From positions 186,001-250,000 of the forward strand of contig NZ_JBFUPW010000004.1 in NCBI RefSeq assembly GCF_041360795.1: a stretch of DNA of 64,000 nt. Reading direction: 5' to 3'. The DNA comes from Arthrobacter_E sp041360795. GTDB taxonomy: Bacteria > Actinomycetota > Actinomycetes > Actinomycetales > Micrococcaceae. Below the pieces are notes generated by a model. It did not search any database. It was not told the origin of the DNA and saw nothing but the letters and a program-made list of their open reading frames with translations. Shown piece by piece: positions 59,601 to 64,000 of the stretch (within the stretch, counting starts at the first letter, position 1; each line of letters opens with the position of its first letter). A program made the position numbers and the translations under genes.

Positions 59601-59786
59601 GGCGAGGACCACGATGTAGCGGCCCGCCTGGAACTGCTGGATGCTGCTCTGCCCGGGCACCACCGTGGGTGCGGCCTGGGCGGGCGTCATGACGGCCGTG
59701 CTCAGGAGCACGGGGATGCTGACGCCGGCCGCGAGGGCCTTGGTGAGCGCCCTGCCGCGCAGGAGGCCCTTCCCTGTTCTTCTCAT
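56637..59786 (-). CDS. Secreted S8 (subtilisin-like) serine protease
   Basis: 1049 residues. Signal peptide (ALTKALAAGVSIPVLLSTAVMTPAQAA), I9 inhibitor propeptide (about 50-150: YIVVLAEKP..., FSAQLSAEQASKL), then the catalytic domain: VIDSGY (Asp193), GSHGTHTA (His290), SGTSMASPHIAG (Ser near residue 610). A PA domain is inserted at about 400-520. C-terminal Fn3-like domains follow, and the protein ends in a Pro/Ala-rich tail with no sortase motif. Probably an extracellular nutrition or processing protease. Confidence 0.95.
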   Translation of the reverse strand: MRRTGKGLLRGRALTKALAAGVSIPVLLSTAVMTPAQAAPTVVPGQSSIQQFQAGRYIVVLAEKPAASYDGGTPGLAPTKPEAGRKLDAGNQNVQRYRQHLQSVQKQVAGQEGVAIKRSFSTALNAFSAQLSAEQASKLAKDPKVLTVAPDRQYAPDYSSTDYLKLPGKTGLWQQQLGGVKNAGKGVVVGVIDSGYTPSSPFFAGDEVKPLQGAPKVGVPYRNEDGKIAMLKSDGDTFVGDCQAGDGFEGTECNSKVLSARYFADDFLNTVPPEHRAPEELISPVDVGSHGTHTASTAAGNSDVRANLGDRDMGITSGVAPAAKLSIYKVCWEDDDPDTGGCYSSASVAAIDQAILDGVDVLNYSISGSATSTTDPVSLAFLSAVSAGVFVSVSAGNSGPTASTVNHGAPWLTTVAASSFTSELQGTVEFEDGTKFRGASLMAKEVPYSNLVLSGNAASGKGNANLCAPDSLDPAKVGGKIVVCDRGVVDRVAKSAEVKRAGGVGMVLVNLSASSEDVDMHAVPTVHVNPPATQQIKDKVTANPAIKARLVNHDTTGLPAEPQPQVAGFSSRGPLLASGSDLLKPDVAAPGVAVLAGVSPIAEHGALFGMMSGTSMASPHIAGFGALALSKNPQWSPATIKSALMTTATDLKKADGTKDKDLFATGAGQVNPAGFLNPGLVYDAGQDDYLRYIQGLGFDLGIPGLGSTKTRDMNVPSFALGNLTGRIEVTRTLTALTPGLYRAVANVPGVNVKVTPSVLNFNAAGQKKTFKVSFENAGAPLGQFAMGQLSWQGAGKSVTSPIAVRPQSAVAATNLSFTTAKGTDKATFPVTSGSDRPTKLTLDGLSKADATQIQLVPGPAGDKPDASNASKTVTVPAGTPFVRFAVASSQDNADFDLVVLGPNGKVYTAATASASESVSLTNPEPGQYTLLANLYASPGNQPVKASLEASVLGASVGNATVTPNPLVLKNGKTADVTLAWKGLTPGSYIGRVSYAGSSVQTFVNVVVTGTGASVAAPAAESPDAGVRAKAEQELQKRPDLNQEDAPAAG

Positions 59787-59973
59787 GGGTGCGTGAACCT
59801 TTCACGAAGGTCCTCCAGTCCCTTGACCGGAGGGGTCATGCCCGATCGGCCGCGTTGTTACGCGGCTCACACTCAGGTTGACTCTTACCCTAATGGAGCA
59901 GCACCCAGTTGTGACAGGGTTATTTCACAGTTTGTTATCAGTTGCGTTATCGGCCGCGTGATCGGCTGCGCTG

Positions 59974-60267
59974 TCAGCCGGCCGGGTCGTACGTGAGGCA
60001 GTCCGCGCGCTCCGCCCCGGGGCCGATCTTCACCTCGTGCGCGCCGCACATGAGGTGGTCGTTGTGCCGGCACTCGCTGCGCTGGCACGCGCCGACGTGC
60101 GCCAGAACCTTGGGCAGCCCGCCGAGGGAGCTCGTGTCGATGAAGGTGGCGCACTGTGCGTGGTGGTCACTGCCGCCGATCGTGATGCCGTAGGCCGTGC
60201 AACCGTCGTGGTTGAACGAACAGGCATCCACACTGCAAGCGGACACTTCGGTGACGTGAGTGCTCAT
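59974..60267 (-). CDS. DUF1540-domain protein, two copies
   Basis: 97 residues from the ATG at 60267. It has two cysteine-rich units: SACSVDACSFNHDGCTAYGITIGG...CATFID and GACQRSECRHNDHLMCGAHEVKIG...DCLTY. The CxxxxC...C...C arrangement of DUF1540 is repeated and likely binds metal. An alternative start is one codon earlier. Function unknown. Confidence 0.9.
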   Translation of the reverse strand: MSTHVTEVSACSVDACSFNHDGCTAYGITIGGSDHHAQCATFIDTSSLGGLPKVLAHVGACQRSECRHNDHLMCGAHEVKIGPGAERADCLTYDPAG

Positions 60268-60399
60268 CATTCCTCCTGCTGGTCTCTCGCGGCGGGGGTC
60301 CCCGCTTCTTCCACGGTACGACCGTCCGCCGCGGTTTGACCCGGCGGAAATGCGTATGTGTGTATTCGCTAATGAGCCCAGGTCAGCCTCAGGGCACGC

Positions 60400-60840
60400 T
60401 CATCCGGCAGCATTGACGTAGTACCAGCGCCCGCCCTCCCGCACGAAGCGGCTCACCTCTTCCTGCACCCCGCGCACGGTGCGCGACGACGGCGCCGCGT
60501 CGCCGTCGTCGTCCGCCGGGGCACGGTAATGCGCGCGGAAGGTGACGGTCCCCTCCGCGTCGAAGGGGCCGCCCGCCGTGGTGTCGGTGATGTCGAGCCT
60601 GAGCCAGCGGAGGTCCTCGTCCAGCTCGAGGTCCCGAGGGCGGGTGTCCGGATGCCAGGTGGCGAGCAGGTAGTCCTCGTCCAGCACGGCGAAGGCGCTG
60701 TACCGGCTCCGCATGAGCGCCTCGGCGGTCGGAGGCCAGGCCTCCCCCGCGTGGAAACGGCCGCAGCAGGCGTCGTAGGACTCCCCGCTCAGGCAGGGGC
60801 AGGGACCAGGTGCGGGGCTCTTCCGGGCGCTCATCCACAT
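60400..60840 (-). CDS. YchJ-family SEC-C/NTF2-like protein
   Basis: 146 residues. CPCLSGESYDACCGRFHAGEAWPPTAEALMRSRYSAFA is the SEC-C zinc motif plus the YchJ middle signature; a NTF2-like fold follows (ATWHPDTRP...). YchJ-type proteins are conserved but of uncertain function. Confidence 0.92.
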   Translation of the reverse strand: MWMSARKSPAPGPCPCLSGESYDACCGRFHAGEAWPPTAEALMRSRYSAFAVLDEDYLLATWHPDTRPRDLELDEDLRWLRLDITDTTAGGPFDAEGTVTFRAHYRAPADDDGDAAPSSRTVRGVQEEVSRFVREGGRWYYVNAAG

Positions 60841-61058
60841 AGCCTAAACACGGCGCGAAGGCCCGGGCGCACCCGGTAGAATGGGAGGTGCAAGCTCGCG
60901 GAGCGTCGCTGCCACCGTTTTCCCCGCCTCTCATCTCCTTCCGGGAGCCCATGCGTGGAAGCGGAAAGCGCGTGAGACGGCAACACTTCCGTGACGGCCC
61001 TGGCCTGGGGCGACACCCGGCCCAGGTTCAACGCACGCACGCACACAGGAGTTGCCGG

Positions 61059-61310
61059 ATGCCCCGGATCGTCGTCGACGTCATGCCCAAGCCCGAAATC
61101 CTTGACCCGCAGGGCAAGGCCATCGTGGGCGCGCTGCCCCGCCTCGGCTTCACCGATTTCGTGTCGGTCCGCCAGGGGAAGCGCTTTGAGCTCGAGGTCG
61201 AGGGTGAGGTGACGGACGAGATCCTGGCCAAGGCCCGTGACGCCGCCGAGACCCTGCTCTCCAACCCCGTGATCGAAGACGTGGTCAACATCCAGGTCGT
61301 CGAGGCCTGA
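61059..61310 (+). CDS. purS: Phosphoribosylformylglycinamidine synthase subunit PurS
   Basis: 83 residues from the ATG at 61059 (ribosome binding site CAGGAG). RIVVDVMPKPEILDPQGKAIVGALPRLGFTDFVSVRQGKRFELEVEG is the complete PurS signature. It bridges PurQ and PurL in the FGAM synthase complex. purQ starts 3 bp downstream. Confidence 0.97.
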   Translation: MPRIVVDVMPKPEILDPQGKAIVGALPRLGFTDFVSVRQGKRFELEVEGEVTDEILAKARDAAETLLSNPVIEDVVNIQVVEA

Positions 61311-61312
61311 TC

Positions 61313-62071
61313 ATGACCGAGATCCCCCTGATCGGTGAGGTCGCCGCCGCGGCCATCACCCCTCTCGCCGGCGCCCGGATCGGCGTCGTGACCTTCCCCG
61401 GGACGCTGGATGACCGCGACGCCGCCCGCGCCGTGCGTCTCGCCGGCGCCGAGGCCGTTTCTCTCTGGCACGCCGACACCGAGCTCGCGGACGTGGACGC
61501 CGTGGTGATCCCCGGCGGCTTCTCCTACGGCGACTACCTGCGCGCCGGGGCCATCGCCCGCTTCGCGCCCCTCATGGGCAAGATCGTGGACGCCGCGAAC
61601 TCGGACGCCAAGCTGCCGGTCCTCGGCATCTGCAACGGCTTCCAGATCCTGACCGAGTCCCACCTGCTGCCGGGCTCCATGATCAAGAACGACCACCTGA
61701 AGTTCATCTGCCGCGACCAGGTGCTCCGCGTGGAGAACGCGAACACCGCCTGGACCGCGGATTACACGCAGGGCCAGGAGATCACGGTTCCGCTGAAGAA
61801 CCAGGACGGCCAGTACATCGCCGACGAGAAGACGCTCGACGCGCTCGAGGCGGAGGGCCGCGTGGTGTTCCGCTATGTCGGCTTCAACCCGAACGGCTCG
61901 CGCCGTGACATCGCCGGCATCTCCAATGCCGCCGGCAACGTGGTGGGCCTCATGCCGCACCCCGAGCACGCGGTGGAGGCCGGTTTCGGCCCGGAGCAGG
62001 ACGGCGGCCACTCGGTGGACGGCCTCGGCTTCTTCACCTCCGTGCTGACCCAGATCGTGGGAGGAAAGTGA
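61313..62071 (+). CDS. purQ: FGAM synthase glutaminase subunit PurQ
   Basis: 252 residues. Class I glutaminase: GICNGFQILTE (nucleophile Cys), late GLMPHPEHAVE with the catalytic His and Glu, FPGTLDDRDAARAV start. The first 18 residues are an N-terminal extension before ARIGVVTFPG. It supplies ammonia to PurL. The stop overlaps purL by 1 bp. Confidence 0.97.
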   Translation: MTEIPLIGEVAAAAITPLAGARIGVVTFPGTLDDRDAARAVRLAGAEAVSLWHADTELADVDAVVIPGGFSYGDYLRAGAIARFAPLMGKIVDAANSDAKLPVLGICNGFQILTESHLLPGSMIKNDHLKFICRDQVLRVENANTAWTADYTQGQEITVPLKNQDGQYIADEKTLDALEAEGRVVFRYVGFNPNGSRRDIAGISNAAGNVVGLMPHPEHAVEAGFGPEQDGGHSVDGLGFFTSVLTQIVGGK

Positions 62072-64000
62072 TGACCCAGGAAACCACTGCCAAGTTCAAC
62101 ATCGACACCGTCGCCAACGCGGCGGGCACCCCCGAGGTCGAACTGCCGTGGGCCGAGCTGGGCCTGAAGCAGAACGAGTTCGAGGAGATCGTCAAGCTCC
62201 TGGGCCGCCGCCCCACCGGCGCCGAGCTGGCCATGTACTCCGTGATGTGGAGCGAACACTGCTCCTACAAGTCCTCCAAGAACCACCTGCGCCAGTTCGG
62301 CCAGAAGGTCACCGAGGAGATGAAGAAGGACATGCTGGTCGGCATCGGCGAGAACGCCGGCGTCACCAACCTGGGTGACGGCTGGGCCGTGACCTTCAAG
62401 ATCGAGTCCCACAACTCGCCGTCGTTCGTGGAGCCGTACCAGGGCGCCGCGACCGGCATCGGCGGCATCGTGCGTGACATCATCTCGATGGGCGCCCGTC
62501 CGGTCGCCGTCATGGATCCGCTCCGTTTCGGCGAGATCGACCACCCGGACACCGCGCGCGTCATGCACGGCGCCGTGGCCGGCATCGGTGGCTACGGCAA
62601 CTCGCTGGGCCTGCCGAACATCGGCGGCGAAATGGTCTTCGACGCGGTCTACCAGGGCAATCCGCTGGTGAACGCCCTCGCGGTGGGCGTCATGCGCCAC
62701 GAGGACATCCGCCTGGCGAACGCCTCCGGCAAGGGCAACAAGGTCGTGCTGTTCGGCGCCCGCACCGGTGGCGACGGCATCGGCGGCGCTTCTGTGCTGG
62801 CCTCGGAGTCCTTCGACGACACCAAGCCCTCGAAGCGCCCCGCCGTCCAGGTGGGCGACCCCTTCGCCGAGAAGGTGCTCATCGAGTGCTGCCTCGAGTT
62901 GTTCAAGCACTCCCTCGTGGAGGGCATCCAGGACCTGGGCGCCGCGGGCATCTCCTGCGCCACCTCGGAGCTGGCCTCCAACGGCGACGGCGGTATGCAG
63001 GTCGAGCTGACCAGCGTCCTGCTGCGTGACCCCACCCTGACTCCGGGCGAGATCCTCATGTCCGAGTCCCAGGAGCGCATGATGGCCGTCGTGACGCCGG
63101 AGAACGTCGAGGCGTTCGAGGCCGTCATGGACAAGTGGGCCGTGGAGTACTCGTGGCTCGGCGAGGTCACCGACACCGGCCGCCTCATCATCACCTGGGA
63201 CGGCGAAGTGATCGTGGACGTGGACCCGAAGACGGTCGCGCACGACGGTCCTGTCTACGACCGCCCCTACGCCCGCCCGTCCTGGCAGGATGCCCTGCAG
63301 GCGGACACCTTCGCCGGTTCGGTGCAGGACGCCGGCCGCCCCGCCACGTCCGGCGAGCTCGCCGCCGCCGTGACCGAGCTGGTCGCGTCGCCGAACATGT
63401 GCGACAAGTCCTGGATCACCAAGCAGTACGACCGCTACGTGGGCGGCAACACCGCCCTGGCCTTCCCGGACGACGCCGGCGTGATCCGCGTGGACGAGGA
63501 GACCGGTCTGGGCGTCGCGCTCTCCACCGACGCCAACGGCCGCTACACCTACCTGGACCCCTACCAGGGCGCACAGCTGGCGCTGGCCGAGGCCTACCGC
63601 AACGTGGCCACCGGCGGCGCCGTGCCGATGGCGGTCTCCGACTGCCTGAACTTCGGCTCCCCCGAGGACCCGGACGTCATGTGGCAGCTGGCCGAGTCCA
63701 TCCGGGGCCTCTCGGACGCCTGCATGGAGCTGGGTGTCCCGGTCACGGGCGGCAACGTCTCCCTGTACAACCAGACCGGCACCACGCCGATCCATCCCTC
63801 CCCCGTGGTCGCGGTGCTCGGCAAGCTCGACGACGTCGCGCGCCGCACCCCGTCCGGCTGGCGTGAGGATGGCCAGGCCATCTACCTTCTGGGCACGACG
63901 GCGGCCGAACTGGACGGCTCCGAGTGGTCCAAGCTGCGGGGTCACCTGGGCGGCCTGCCGCCTCGCGTGGACCTCGCCGCCGAGCGCACTCTGGGTGAGA
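62071..64000 (+). CDS. purL: FGAM synthase large subunit PurL (partial, 3' cut)
   Basis: 643 codons, cut by the window end. SVMWSEHCSYKSSKNHLRQF, FKIESHNSPSFVEPYQGAATGIGGIVRDIISMGARPVA, ESFDDTKPSKRPAVQVGDPFAEK and DLGAAGISCATSELA are typical of the small-type PurL. It acts with PurS and PurQ on FGAR. Confidence 0.97.
   Translation, partial: MTQETTAKFNIDTVANAAGTPEVELPWAELGLKQNEFEEIVKLLGRRPTGAELAMYSVMWSEHCSYKSSKNHLRQFGQKVTEEMKKDMLVGIGENAGVTNLGDGWAVTFKIESHNSPSFVEPYQGAATGIGGIVRDIISMGARPVAVMDPLRFGEIDHPDTARVMHGAVAGIGGYGNSLGLPNIGGEMVFDAVYQGNPLVNALAVGVMRHEDIRLANASGKGNKVVLFGARTGGDGIGGASVLASESFDDTKPSKRPAVQVGDPFAEKVLIECCLELFKHSLVEGIQDLGAAGISCATSELASNGDGGMQVELTSVLLRDPTLTPGEILMSESQERMMAVVTPENVEAFEAVMDKWAVEYSWLGEVTDTGRLIITWDGEVIVDVDPKTVAHDGPVYDRPYARPSWQDALQADTFAGSVQDAGRPATSGELAAAVTELVASPNMCDKSWITKQYDRYVGGNTALAFPDDAGVIRVDEETGLGVALSTDANGRYTYLDPYQGAQLALAEAYRNVATGGAVPMAVSDCLNFGSPEDPDVMWQLAESIRGLSDACMELGVPVTGGNVSLYNQTGTTPIHPSPVVAVLGKLDDVARRTPSGWREDGQAIYLLGTTAAELDGSEWSKLRGHLGGLPPRVDLAAERTLGE

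Noticed and set aside
56013..59996. Very long (1327-codon) rightward open frame opposite the S8 protease
   Set aside because: It is a high-GC antisense shadow; the leftward frame has signal peptide, all protease motifs and normal codon use.
61873..63945. 690-codon leftward open frame opposite purQ/purL
   Set aside because: Low-complexity Val/Gly/His/Arg composition and full overlap with unmistakable PurL and PurQ.
1..64000. CRISPR arrays, insertion sequences or retron/abortive-infection cassettes
   Set aside because: No regularly spaced repeats, transposase, reverse transcriptase or recognisable toxin-antitoxin pair was seen on reading; the direct repeats found are short tandem or regulatory ones.

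Overview
The window is a high-GC actinobacterial chromosome segment, most likely from an Arthrobacter-like member of the Micrococcaceae. This rests on overall codon use, a long Ala/Pro-rich dnaX, a purS-purQ-purL run, an SRP RNA gene beside a tRNA-Ser gene, and SigK/RskA and DUF1540 families. Its main feature is an apparently complete siphovirus-type prophage of about 37 kb, inserted in the 3' end of a tRNA-Ser(GGA) gene and bounded by a 29-bp direct repeat (9984-10012 and 47075-47103).

Left host flank (1-9983): a truncated LytR_C-type envelope gene and its small partner; a HAD hydrolase; a glutathione peroxidase; two secreted Pro/Ser/Thr-rich proteins, one an M23 peptidase; a DUF4383 membrane protein; and a compact envelope-stress module. 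That module runs leftward as fasciclin lipoprotein, sigK and rskA, with dipZ divergent. The fasciclin gene and dipZ share the same promoter architecture (CCAATCC, 16 bp, CCGAA), so the module looks like a counterpart of the mycobacterial SigK regulon (mpt83/mpt70/dipZ).

Prophage (9984-47103): a leftward immunity pair (ImmA-like peptidase and HTH repressor) faces a rightward early operon of many small overlapping genes. These lead to a YqaJ exonuclease, a possible annealing partner, SSB, a glutaredoxin, two DNA methyltransferases, a replication initiator-like protein and a RusA resolvase. A 650-bp non-coding stretch with a tRNA-Met and tRNA-like structures separates the early genes from the late genes. 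The late genes are HNH, terminase, portal, MuF, scaffold, capsid, connectors, tail, a frameshifted tail chaperone, tape measure, minor tail proteins, a collagen-like membrane protein, a peptidase-type endolysin, a holin and an esterase-bearing tail protein. A leftward cargo block of five small genes lies between the late operon and the tyrosine integrase.

Right host flank (47104-64000): tRNA-Ser, SRP RNA, dnaX, recR, an acetyltransferase, lysC with an internal beta-subunit start, two small related proteins, an OhrR-type regulator, an SSI-like lipoprotein, a conserved gene overlapped by a cysteine-free SSI-like paralogue, a large S8 protease, a DUF1540 protein, a YchJ-like protein, and purS-purQ-purL (purL runs off the end).

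The most notable observations are: a cytosine methyltransferase whose conserved motifs are split over two overlapping frames, both of which look conserved in the overlap; a pair of SSI-like proteins beside an S8 protease; the paired SigK-type promoters with a leaderless dipZ; and the repressor operators placed inside the spacers of both immunity promoters. Family assignments are from memory and motif reading; no database search was run.
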